DNA of 20,407 bases, taken from positions 1-20,407 of the forward strand of contig JBBRYK010000045.1 of the NCBI GenBank assembly GCA_038237665.1. Direction: 5' to 3'. A program made the translations under genes and the position numbers. Within the stretch, counting starts at the first letter, position 1, and each line of letters starts with the position of its first letter. Shown here piece after piece: positions 7,489 through 14,699 of the stretch. The stretch comes from JBBRYK01 sp038237665. Its GTDB lineage: Bacteria > Actinomycetota > Thermoleophilia > Gaiellales > Gaiellaceae. The notes beneath the pieces were generated by a model. It was not told the origin of the DNA. It saw only the letters and a program-made list of their open reading frames with translations, and searched no databases.

Positions 7489-7498
7489 ATCGTAGAGT
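7489..7498. promoter_or_regulatory. Overlapping divergent -10 boxes for sirtuin and thioesterase genes
   Basis: The minus-strand box TACGAT (7494 to 7489) ends six bases before the sirtuin GTG, and the plus-strand box TAGAGT (7493-7498) ends seven bases before the thioesterase GTG. They share the TA at 7493-7494. Start codons are only 23 bp apart. Both transcripts are predicted to be leaderless, and polymerase binding should be mutually exclusive. The boxes are seen directly; promoter activity is inferred. Confidence 0.55.
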
Positions 7499-7505
7499 CC
7501 TCCGC

Positions 7506-7916
7506 GTGGAGGGCTACCGCTTCGAGAGCGAGGTCCGGGTTCGTTTCGCCGAGACCGACGCGCAGGGCGTGGCGCACAACGCCGCCTACCTCGTCTGGTT
7601 CGAGGTCGCCCGCGTCGACTACCTGGCGCGCTTCGGGGACGGCTACAAAGGGATCCAGGCCGCGGGCTACGAGGCCCTCACGATCGAGGCGCACGCGCGC
7701 TACCTCGCGCCCGTCCGCTTCGACGATCACGTGCGCATCCACGCCCGCTGCGGCGACATGCGCGGAGCCCGTTTCCGCTTCGAATACGTGCTCGAATGCG
7801 GAGGGAGGACCGTGGCCGACGGTTCAACCGTGCACGCGGTGGTCGACGCGAAGATCTTCCGGCCGGCACGCCTTCCGACCTGGTTGCGGGAGGAGATCGA
7901 GCGAGCGGAGAGCTAG
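7506..7916 (+). CDS. YbgC/4HBT-family acyl-CoA thioesterase
   Basis: This 136-residue hot-dog-fold protein hydrolyses acyl-CoA thioesters. The first motif, RFAETDAQGVAHNAAYLVWFE (residues 13-33), matches the 4-hydroxybenzoyl-CoA thioesterase pattern, with Asp18 as the expected catalytic residue and an HxAY segment after it. The remaining strands (ARYLAPVRFDDHVRIHA, FRFEYVLE, VADGSTVHAVVD) fit the family, and length is normal. The GTG at 7506 was chosen because homology begins there and TAGAGT lies seven bases upstream; longer versions of the ORF overlap the sirtuin gene. The TAG stop overlaps the stop of the convergent VanW-like gene in a shared CTAG. Substrate is unknown; the several acyl-CoA enzymes nearby make a fatty-acyl role plausible. 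Confidence 0.9.
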   Translation: MEGYRFESEVRVRFAETDAQGVAHNAAYLVWFEVARVDYLARFGDGYKGIQAAGYEALTIEAHARYLAPVRFDDHVRIHARCGDMRGARFRFEYVLECGGRTVADGSTVHAVVDAKIFRPARLPTWLREEIERAES

Positions 7917-9853
7917 CGCCCGGCGGCCGGCGTCGTAGTCGTCGTCGGCTCGGTGCTCGTGGGTGTCGTGGTCGTCGTGGCCGAGGTCGTCGTCGTCGAG
8001 GTCGGGTCCGTGCTCGTCGGCGGCGCGTTCTCGGTCGTCGGCGGCACGGGCGTGGCCGGCAGCTTGGGTTTCGGCTTGGGCTTCGGCTTCGTCCCGACGT
8101 GGACGATCTTCGGCTCGGCCCGGTACGACGAGTACCACATGTCCTCATAGAGGAGCTTGCCCTTGGCGTCGTAGACCTTGCGGCCGACGCTCGTGGAGAG
8201 CGACGGCGAGCCGTTGCTCTCGACCGTCTGCTCCCCGACGAAGAGGGTCGGGTCAGGCACCTTCTTCACGGGCGGGGCGCCGGTCTCGGTGAGGGGCCCC
8301 GTCGTGCTGACGACCTTGCGGTGCGGTGGGGTTCCGTAGAGGGCAACGGTGAGCGAATCCGCGCTGACCCACGTCCGCAGGAGCAGCCACGCGCCCGTGT
8401 CGTTCACGAACTTCAGGTCCGTGTCGGGGTAGTTGACCGTCGCGTCCCGGCCCTGCGGATAGTGGCTGATGTAGAGCGCGTGGTTCGTCCGGTCGGTGAT
8501 CCGGAGGCCCGTTTCGTACGCGGCGTTGAACGTCGTCGTCGAGACCTGGCAGACGCCGCCGCCGATCCCGGTCTGGAGCTCGCCGTTGATGATCACGGGG
8601 GCCTCGAGGAAGCCGTTGTCCGCCGACCGCTCACCGGTCGTCTGGTTGAACGAGAAGGTCTCGCCCGGGGGAATCAGGCGCTTGTCGATCAGGTGTGCCA
8701 CGAGCTGCACGTTGTGGATCCGGTTCGGATCGCCGCCGTAGGAGGTCGTGTACGCCCCGGCGAGGCCGGTGATGCCCATTGCCTTCGCATCGGCCGTTGT
8801 CCGGTCAGGGGGCGTGGAGTTGATTGCGAGCGGCGCCACCCGATTGACCCGGGAGGTGGCAGCCCGGAGGATCGCGCGCGCGGTCCCGGGCACGTTCAGC
8901 GCCCGGCCGTCCTTGGCCGGGACGATGTGCACGCCGTCGGAGAGCACCGCGAAGTCGGCGTTTGCGGGAGCACGGTTGACGAAGTGCTCGAGCCGCGCGA
9001 AGTACTTGTCGGCGCCGGGCCCGGCGATCTCGAGCCGGGTCACGCCGTTCGCGGGCAGCTGGAGCAGCTGCGCCACGCGCCAGCGCGGCAGGCGCAGGAA
9101 CGTGCCGTTGATCGTCACCCGGACCGGGGCAGACACGGCGGCGCGCGTCTGCGCGAGTGTGGTCGCGAGGTCTTCTGCCGTCACCTTCGGACGATCGACG
9201 CGGTAGGGGAGAACAACCGGCTGCCGCTCGAATCCGGCCAGCGCGTTTACGATCGCGCGCGTCGCCGCCTCGGTGTCGAGCACCTTGCCGGCCCGGGCCG
9301 GCACGATCGAGGGCCGCAGCCCGGGCATGACGATCGCGGCTTCGCGATGCCGACGGTTCGTGGCCCGGGCGATCGTTCCAACCCGAACGCTCAGGGCAGG
9401 CTCGAAGATGGAGGAGGCCGGCTGTACGTCGGCGCCGAAGAAGCGGACGCCGAGCCGGCGGAAGCCGCGCACGGGGCCGAACCCGTCGCCGTCGCGGAGC
9501 GCGGCCTTGACCGCCGCGGCCCAGTCGACGCGAAGGCCGACCTTCGAAGGAGCGATCCGCCACCGGCGGTTGCCGGTGATGAACACGACCGGCGTGTTGC
9601 TGACGGCGCGGGCGCGGCTCTCAAGCAGCTCTCGCGCTTCGGCTGCCGTCAGCCCGCCGACGTCGACACCGGCAACGCGGACGCCGGCCGCGACCCGCCC
9701 GGGCGAGCCCGCAAACGCAAACCCGAGGACCACTCCGGCGAGGAGGAAGAGCAGAACCGCGGCGATCGCCCACCGCCGGACCAGCTGTCCACGCCGCACG
9801 CGCTTGCGGCGCGTCGAATACCGAGCGGGGGTGGTCCGAGCCGAGGTGGCCAA
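7913..9853 (-). CDS. VanW/YoaR-like cell-wall protein with Thr-rich tail
   Basis: This is a predicted membrane-anchored peptidoglycan-associated protein of 646 residues. A basic N-terminus (ARYSTRRKRVRRGQLVRRW) precedes one membrane helix at about 29-48. Two repeated domains resembling the putative peptidoglycan-binding PG_binding_4 family follow (GVRVAGVDVGGLTAAEARELL near 57-77 opens the first). The VanW domain comes next, with GGGVCQVSTTTFNAAYETGL and HYPQGRDATVNYPDTDL. The C-terminus has a KPKPKPKPK stretch and a roughly 40-residue Thr/Pro/Ser tail suited to spanning the wall. The start is TTG 9853, which has TATAAA seven bases upstream; GTG further in (VRRGQL) is possible. The frame stays open to 10759 but that part is antisense to the dehydrogenase. 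VanW alone does not imply vancomycin resistance. Confidence 0.87.
   Translation of the reverse strand: MATSARTTPARYSTRRKRVRRGQLVRRWAIAAVLLFLLAGVVLGFAFAGSPGRVAAGVRVAGVDVGGLTAAEARELLESRARAVSNTPVVFITGNRRWRIAPSKVGLRVDWAAAVKAALRDGDGFGPVRGFRRLGVRFFGADVQPASSIFEPALSVRVGTIARATNRRHREAAIVMPGLRPSIVPARAGKVLDTEAATRAIVNALAGFERQPVVLPYRVDRPKVTAEDLATTLAQTRAAVSAPVRVTINGTFLRLPRWRVAQLLQLPANGVTRLEIAGPGADKYFARLEHFVNRAPANADFAVLSDGVHIVPAKDGRALNVPGTARAILRAATSRVNRVAPLAINSTPPDRTTADAKAMGITGLAGAYTTSYGGDPNRIHNVQLVAHLIDKRLIPPGETFSFNQTTGERSADNGFLEAPVIINGELQTGIGGGVCQVSTTTFNAAYETGLRITDRTNHALYISHYPQGRDATVNYPDTDLKFVNDTGAWLLLRTWVSADSLTVALYGTPPHRKVVSTTGPLTETGAPPVKKVPDPTLFVGEQTVESNGSPSLSTSVGRKVYDAKGKLLYEDMWYSSYRAEPKIVHVGTKPKPKPKPKLPATPVPPTTENAPPTSTDPTSTTTTSATTTTTPTSTEPTTTTTPAAGR
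7917..8060. repeat. Low-complexity DNA encoding the Thr-rich tail
   Basis: The plus strand is rich in GTCGTCGT/GTGGTCGT units, which on the coding (minus) strand give runs of ACC and ACG threonine codons. This is simple-sequence coding DNA in the wall-protein C-terminus and is prone to length change between strains. It is not an intergenic tandem repeat. Confidence 0.7.
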
Positions 9854-9860
9854 CGAACGG

Positions 9861-9868
9861 TTTATATT
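9861..9868 (-). promoter_or_regulatory. -10 box of the VanW-like gene
   Basis: On the minus strand TAATATAAA lies just upstream of the TTG start at 9853; TATAAA (9866 to 9861) ends seven bases before it. This is the most AT-rich spot for hundreds of bases and matches the leaderless spacing of other genes here. No convincing -35 was found. Confidence 0.45.
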
Positions 9869-9927
9869 AGCCAGACCGCTCGCCGCCTTCCCGCGCTGGC
9901 CGCGGGAAGGTAACCATCTGTCGACGT

Positions 9928-11115
<1,188 letters not shown>

Positions 11116-11131
11116 TCTCGACCTCACCTTC

Positions 11132-11179
11132 GATTGACTAGTCAGTCAAAGTGTAGGGCGCCTCCTCGCGCAGCATCAA
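11132..11179 (-). promoter_or_regulatory. Promoter and FadR-type operator of the medium-chain-like dehydrogenase
   Basis: On the minus strand TTGATG (11179-11174), an 18-base spacer and TACACT (11155-11150) form a good housekeeping promoter, with a start point expected near 11143. The imperfect dyad GATTGACTAGTCAGTCAA (plus strand, 11132-11149) lies immediately downstream, across that start point, where a bound repressor would block polymerase. It matches the sequence over the fadR start in 16 of 18 positions and resembles the Bacillus FadR box, which centres on TGACTAGTCA. Binding is inferred. Confidence 0.65.
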
Positions 11180-11300
11180 CCCTCCAGAGGGCAGAGGAAA
11201 CCCCGGCGCCGGCCGGAGGGAAGTGGCCGGGCGCCGGGGTGGTGAGGGTGACCGGCTGCGACAGAGAATCCAGGGGATCCTTGGCTCTCGTCTTTCCCCG
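11180..11300. other. Strong GC hairpin in the divergent intergenic region
   Basis: The gap from 11116 to 11425 contains no credible gene. At 11201-11239, CCCCGGCGCCGGCC pairs with GGCC-(G)-GGCGCCGGGG: 14 base pairs with one bulged G and a 10-base loop (GGAGGGAAGT), extendable by one A-T pair. A smaller CCCT-CCAG-AGGG stem lies at 11180-11191. No run of T follows on the plus strand and only a short TTT on the minus strand. The hairpin lies between divergently transcribed genes, where a terminator is not expected, so it may be a dispersed GC-rich repeat, part of an RNA leader, or a block on stray minus-strand transcription. It matches no riboswitch family that I recognise. Confidence 0.4.
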
Positions 11301-11343
11301 GGAAGGCGTCGCGCCTGCCGAGTCGTGTTATAGGCCGGGGCCC

Positions 11344-11402
11344 GTTAACTGCGGGTTGACCCGGGTTAAGCCCGTACTAAGACGTGGCCTTCGCCCTATA
11401 GC
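11344..11402 (+). promoter_or_regulatory. Promoter with phased direct repeats for the membrane protein gene
   Basis: Three similar heptamers, GTTAACT (11344), GTTGACC (11355) and GTTAAGC (11365), start 11 and 10 bases apart, so they lie on one face of the helix. The last ends where a -35 element would be for the -10-like TATAGC at 11397-11402; the -35 position itself (GTACTA) is poor. Weak -35 plus phased GTTnA direct repeats is the layout of OmpR/PhoB-class activator sites such as Streptomyces PHO boxes. The regulator is not in this window. Confidence 0.4.
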
Positions 11403-11425
11403 TTGATTCGGCTGCGGGAGTTGGT

Positions 11426-12025
11426 TTGGATTGCCTCGTGTCCACCGCGTCGGCCGCACCCACACCCGCTCCGGAGAAAAGGACCCGCTCGGCGCCCTGG
11501 CTGCTGGTGCCATTGGTGGCAGGGTCCCTGTTCGCGCTCGGTTTCGGCATCCTCGCGCGCGAATCCGGAACGAGCGGCGGCTACCCCGGGCCCTGGTACA
11601 AGCTCTTCTTCAGCGACACCCTGCACCTGAAGGCGTGGTGCGCGATCGCTGCGCTAGCGCTGGCCTGCACACAGGTCTTCACCGCCGCCTGGATCTTCCG
11701 CAAGCTCTACTGGCCACGGCCGCCCTGGGTCAACGTCGTCCACCGCTGGGGCGGCCGTCTCGCGTTCCTGGTCACGATCCCGGTCGCCTACCACTGCATC
11801 TTCAAGCTCGGCTTTCAGAAGACGGACACCCGGGTCGCCGTCCACTCCTTCTTCGGCTGCGCGGTCTACGGCGCCTTCGCCGCGAAGGTGTCCATCGTGC
11901 GGCTCCACCGCTTCCCGTGGTGGGTGCTCCCCCTGGCGGGCGGGCTGCTCTTCGCGGCGCTGGTCGGAGTCTGGTACACGAGCGCCATGTGGTTCCTGCG
12001 GCTCGAAGGAATCTCGACCTTCTAG
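11426..12025 (+). CDS. Five-helix membrane protein with conserved histidines (DUF6529-like)
   Basis: The exact function is unknown. The 199-residue product has a Pro/Ala-rich N-terminus and about five hydrophobic helices (roughly 24-44, 67-90, 111-131, 140-158 and 164-188). Histidines fall at or near helix ends: His67, His106 (NVVHRWGG), His123 (AYHCIF), His140 (AVHSFFG) and His161. Such spacing recalls cytochrome b561-like proteins that carry haem between helices, and the protein resembles DUF6529 family members, but haem binding is inference. TTG 11426 was chosen because GGGAG lies five bases upstream; GTG 11438 is an alternative with worse spacing. It is 20 bp upstream of an acyl-CoA dehydrogenase gene on the same strand, which nevertheless has its own -10 box. 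Confidence 0.75.
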   Translation: MDCLVSTASAAPTPAPEKRTRSAPWLLVPLVAGSLFALGFGILARESGTSGGYPGPWYKLFFSDTLHLKAWCAIAALALACTQVFTAAWIFRKLYWPRPPWVNVVHRWGGRLAFLVTIPVAYHCIFKLGFQKTDTRVAVHSFFGCAVYGAFAAKVSIVRLHRFPWWVLPLAGGLLFAALVGVWYTSAMWFLRLEGISTF

Positions 12026-12032
12026 AGCGCGG

Positions 12033-12038
12033 TAGGCT
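12033..12038 (+). promoter_or_regulatory. -10 box of second acyl-CoA dehydrogenase gene, predicted leaderless
   Basis: TAGGCT ends exactly seven bases before the GTG at 12046 and begins eight bases after the upstream gene's stop. No Shine-Dalgarno is present. This suggests that the dehydrogenase has its own leaderless transcript besides any readthrough from the membrane-protein gene. Confidence 0.5.
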
Positions 12039-12045
12039 CAGGATC

Positions 12046-13266
12046 GTGGATTTCGAGCTGACCGACGAGCAGCGGCTGATCCAGGACACGGTCCGGACGT
12101 TTGTGGACGAACGTGTGCTGCCGGTCGCGGTCGAAAACGACATCGAGCACCGGCTGGACATGTCCCTCATCTCAGGAATGGCCGAGCTCGGACTGCTCGG
12201 GATCGTGGTCCCGGAGGAGTACGGCGGCGCCGGGCTCGACTTCGTCTCCGAGGCGCTCTCCTGCGAGGAGATCGAACGCGGCGAGGCGGCCTTCCGGACG
12301 CTGATCTCGGTGCACGTGGGGCTGAACTCGCTCTCCCTGCTCCGCTACGGCAGCGAGGAGCAGAAGCAGCGCTACCTCGTCCCTCAGGCCAAAGGCGAGA
12401 AGCTGGCCTGCTTCGGCCTGACCGAGCCGGGTGCAGGCTCCGACGTGGCGGCCATGCGCTCTAACGCGCGCCGCCAAGGCGACGCCTACGTGCTCAACGG
12501 GCAGAAGAACTGGATCTCCTACGCGACCGTCGCCGACCACCAGCTCGTCTTCGCCAAGACGGACCCGGCCGCGAAGCACAAAGGCATCTCGGCGTTCATC
12601 GTCGAGCGTGACTGGCCCGGCGTCACGACCCGCGAGACCGAGCACAAGCTCGGCGTCTGGGCGGGCTCCACCGGCGAGCTCTTCTTCGAGAACGTCGAGG
12701 TGCCGGCCGAGAACCTGGTCGGTGAGGAGGGCCAGGGGTTCGAGATCGCGATGTACAGCCTCGACCAGGGCCGCTTCACCGTCGCGGCGGGTGCCTGCGG
12801 CGTGATTCGCGCCTGCCTGGAGCGCTCGGTCGAGTACGCGCGCGAGCGCGAGACGTTCGGCCAGGCGATCGGCCGCTACCAGTTCGTCCAGGACATGATC
12901 GCCGAGATGGTGCTGGGGTACGAGACGTCGAAGCTCCTCGTCATGCAGGCGGCCTGGATGAAGAACGAGGGCCGCCGCAACACGCGCGAGACCTCGCTGG
13001 CGAAATGGCACGCGACGGAATGCGCTTTTCGTGCGGCGCACCTCGCGATCCAGGTGCACGGCTCGTACGGCTACTCGGCCGAGTACGGGATCGAGCGCTA
13101 CTTCCGGAACGCCCGGGCGCCGATCATCTACGAGGGAACGACGCAGATCCACAAGCTGATGCAGGCCGAGCACGCCCTGGGCTACCGCCGCCTGAACGGC
13201 CACACCGGCGAGATGTCGCCGCTCGTTTCGTGGGGCCCGCCGGCCGCGCAGCCGGCGCCGGCCTAA
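12046..13266 (+). CDS. Acyl-CoA dehydrogenase, second paralogue
   Basis: This flavoenzyme oxidises an acyl-CoA at the alpha-beta position and passes electrons to electron-transfer flavoprotein. It is 406 residues long. The N-terminal helical domain begins FELTDEQRLIQDTVRTFVDERVL; the FAD loop CFGLTEPGAGSDVAAM, WISYATVADHQLVFA and the substrate-shaping LGVWAGSTGELFFENVEVP follow. The C-terminal IIYEGTTQIHKLMQAEHALGYR carries the probable catalytic Glu363. The tail (SWGPPAAQPAPA) is an unconserved extension. It is clearly divergent from the paralogue at 9928-11115, so a different chain length or branched/cyclic substrate is likely; I cannot assign it. GTG 12046 is supported by the leaderless -10. 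It converges on the cupin pair with only four bases between stops. Confidence 0.92.
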   Translation: MDFELTDEQRLIQDTVRTFVDERVLPVAVENDIEHRLDMSLISGMAELGLLGIVVPEEYGGAGLDFVSEALSCEEIERGEAAFRTLISVHVGLNSLSLLRYGSEEQKQRYLVPQAKGEKLACFGLTEPGAGSDVAAMRSNARRQGDAYVLNGQKNWISYATVADHQLVFAKTDPAAKHKGISAFIVERDWPGVTTRETEHKLGVWAGSTGELFFENVEVPAENLVGEEGQGFEIAMYSLDQGRFTVAAGACGVIRACLERSVEYARERETFGQAIGRYQFVQDMIAEMVLGYETSKLLVMQAAWMKNEGRRNTRETSLAKWHATECAFRAAHLAIQVHGSYGYSAEYGIERYFRNARAPIIYEGTTQIHKLMQAEHALGYRRLNGHTGEMSPLVSWGPPAAQPAPA

Positions 13267-13270
13267 CTCG

Positions 13271-13735
13271 CTACTCGCCGTCCCAGTAGTCGAGCTCGGG
13301 CTCGCCCCGCACCATGTGCCGCTCGCCGCCGCCCCACACGGCGAGCTTCTTGCTGTCCGGGTAGATGACGGCAGCCGAGCCGAGCTTCGTCGAGAAGATC
13401 GCGACCCGGGCGGGCTCGGCGCCGTCGTTCCACACCTGGTGGGCACCAGACGGCCCCTTGGGGAAGACCGCGACGTCCCCGGGCTCGAGCGTCTGCTCGC
13501 CGTCGGGCCCCCGCAGGGTCGGCCGCCCGGAGACGACGAGGAGCCACTCCTCCTGGCCGAGCGTGTAGTGGTAGGGCCACGTCTTCTGCCCCGGCGCGAG
13601 CTCGTACACGCTCATCCCGAGCAGCTTCGCACCGAGCCGGGGCCCGATCTGCGCCTCACGGCGGCCGTAGGCAGGGCGGTCGAACCCGTCGTCGTCGAGC
13701 TCACCGTGGAGGAGGTTGAAGCTCTCGTCGCTCAC
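13271..13735 (-). CDS. Cupin-domain protein A (tandem pair)
   Basis: This small beta-barrel protein of 154 residues has unknown substrate. The first cupin motif is WPYHYTLGQEEWLLVVSGRP (about 53-72), where the usual His-x-His is reduced to a single His followed by Gln and Glu. The second is PGDVAVFPKGPSGAHQVWN, with the canonical PxG and His. A metal site is therefore possible but atypical. It ends in ELDYWDGE, almost the same as its neighbour. The GTG at 13735 overlaps the TGA of the upstream cupin gene (GTGA), so translation is coupled. The pair share the same layout, including IGPRLGAKLLG/IGPRLGAALMG, and arose by tandem duplication. Possible roles include sugar epimerase, dioxygenase or ligand-binding protein. 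Confidence 0.88.
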   Translation of the reverse strand: MSDESFNLLHGELDDDGFDRPAYGRREAQIGPRLGAKLLGMSVYELAPGQKTWPYHYTLGQEEWLLVVSGRPTLRGPDGEQTLEPGDVAVFPKGPSGAHQVWNDGAEPARVAIFSTKLGSAAVIYPDSKKLAVWGGGERHMVRGEPELDYWDGE

Positions 13736-14199
13736 TCGCCCTCCCAGTAGTCGAGGTCCGGCCCGGACTTGAGCATCGCCTCGTAGCCGCCGGCCTGGGT
13801 CCAGATCCCGACCTTGCCGCTGTCCGGGTAATGAACGACGGCGAGCGGCGACTTGTTGGACATGATCAGCACCCGCACGGTCTCGTCGGAGCGGTTCTCC
13901 AGCGCATGCGCGCCCTCCGGTCCTTCAGGGCACACGACCACCTCTCCGGGCTCGAGCTCGCGCTCGCCCGAGGGCAGGCGGAGCGTCGGCCGCCCTGTGA
14001 CGACGATCAGCCACTCCTCGCAGCCGAGCTCGTAGTGGTACGGCCAGGTCGCCTCGCCCGGCGAGAGCTCGTACAGGGTCGTGCCCATCAGCGCCGCTCC
14101 GAGCCGGGGGCCGATCGCAGCTCGCCGGTGCCGGTAGCCGTCCCTGTCGTTCTCGGCATCCCAGTCCTCACGCTCCGCAAAGACGTTGAAGACCTGCAT
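13732..14199 (-). CDS. Cupin-domain protein B (tandem pair)
   Basis: This is the upstream member of the cupin pair, 155 residues. Motif 1 is WPYHYELGCEEWLIVVTGRP and motif 2 is PGEVVVCPEGPEGAHALEN; as in the partner, motif 1 has only one His. The N-terminus (MQVFNVFAEREDWDAE) differs from the partner, while the core and the final DLDYWEGE are shared. ATG 14199 has TAGGAT six bases upstream and no ribosome-binding site, indicating a leaderless start that serves both cupins. That -10 box overlaps the ATG of the divergent secreted-protein gene; the two start codons are 11 bp apart. Coupled expression at 1:1 hints at a heterodimer, which is inference. Confidence 0.89.
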   Translation of the reverse strand: MQVFNVFAEREDWDAENDRDGYRHRRAAIGPRLGAALMGTTLYELSPGEATWPYHYELGCEEWLIVVTGRPTLRLPSGERELEPGEVVVCPEGPEGAHALENRSDETVRVLIMSNKSPLAVVHYPDSGKVGIWTQAGGYEAMLKSGPDLDYWEGE

Positions 14200-14205
14200 G
14201 ATCCG

Positions 14206-14211
14206 ATCCTA
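14206..14211 (-). promoter_or_regulatory. -10 box of the cupin pair, predicted leaderless
   Basis: On the minus strand TAGGAT (14211 to 14206) ends six bases before the cupin B ATG. The last base of this box is the first base of the divergent gene's ATG at 14211, so the two genes share their control DNA almost completely. Confidence 0.5.
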
Positions 14212-14699
14212 TGCCTGCACTCAACGCGCTCGCGGCGGCCTTGCTGAGCCTGCTACCGCTGGCCGCCGCCAAGCCCCCGCCGGCCGGGCTGCTCGTTCCC
14301 GGCGAAAGCCTGGGTGGTCTCCGCCTCGGGATGAAGCCCTCGGAGGTCAGGAAGGCCTGGGGCTCCGACTTCGGCCGGTGCCGCGCCTGCATGAACACGA
14401 CCTGGTACTACAACTACGCCGTGTTCGAGCCCAAGGGCGCGGGCGTGGAGTTTCGCGGCGGCCGCGTGGCGGCGATCTTCACGCTCTGGGCGCCCGTAGG
14501 CTGGCATACGACGAAACGGCTCCGAATCGGCGACTCCGAAACCCGGGTCGCGCAGCTCTACGGCGGCCTTCCTCAGATCCAGTGCGGGCGCTACAACGCG
14601 ACTACGATCCCCGGCGCTGTCACCACCACGATCTACGTCCGCGACGGGAAGGTGTGGGGCTTCGGCCTCAGCCGAGCTGCGGTTCCGGTCTGCCGCTAG
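14211..14699 (+). CDS. Small secreted BamE-like protein, first copy
   Basis: The 162-residue product has a signal peptide (LAAALLSLLPLAAA, residues 7-20) and then GGLRLGMKPSEVRKAWG (35-51), the turn-helix seen at the start of BamE/SmpA-like folds, where a G-x-x-LGM-x-x-x-x-V-x-x-x-x-G pattern recurs. A Cys pair (CRAC, 57-60) and a third Cys before the C-terminus suggest disulfides. Strands such as GAGVEFRGGRVAAIFTLW and TIYVRDGKVWGFGL complete a small alpha/beta domain. It is related in plan to the protein at 17500-17961. It cannot have an outer-membrane BAM role in a monoderm host, so the function is unknown. The 3' end overlaps the convergent MFS gene by 32 bp. Confidence 0.78.
   Translation: MPALNALAAALLSLLPLAAAKPPPAGLLVPGESLGGLRLGMKPSEVRKAWGSDFGRCRACMNTTWYYNYAVFEPKGAGVEFRGGRVAAIFTLWAPVGWHTTKRLRIGDSETRVAQLYGGLPQIQCGRYNATTIPGAVTTTIYVRDGKVWGFGLSRAAVPVCR

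Noticed and set aside
7913..9853. Vancomycin resistance determinant
   Set aside because: VanW domains are widespread in cell-wall proteins; no vanHAX-type genes are present.
7796..9913. 705-residue plus-strand open frame across the VanW-like gene
   Set aside because: It has the Arg/Gly/Asp-rich composition typical of antisense frames in GC-rich DNA and no recognisable domain, while the minus strand encodes clear VanW motifs.
11156..11425. Known riboswitch or RNase P/SRP RNA in the large gap
   Set aside because: I compared it with remembered core motifs of RNase P, SRP and the common riboswitches and found no convincing match; only hairpins and repeats are reported.
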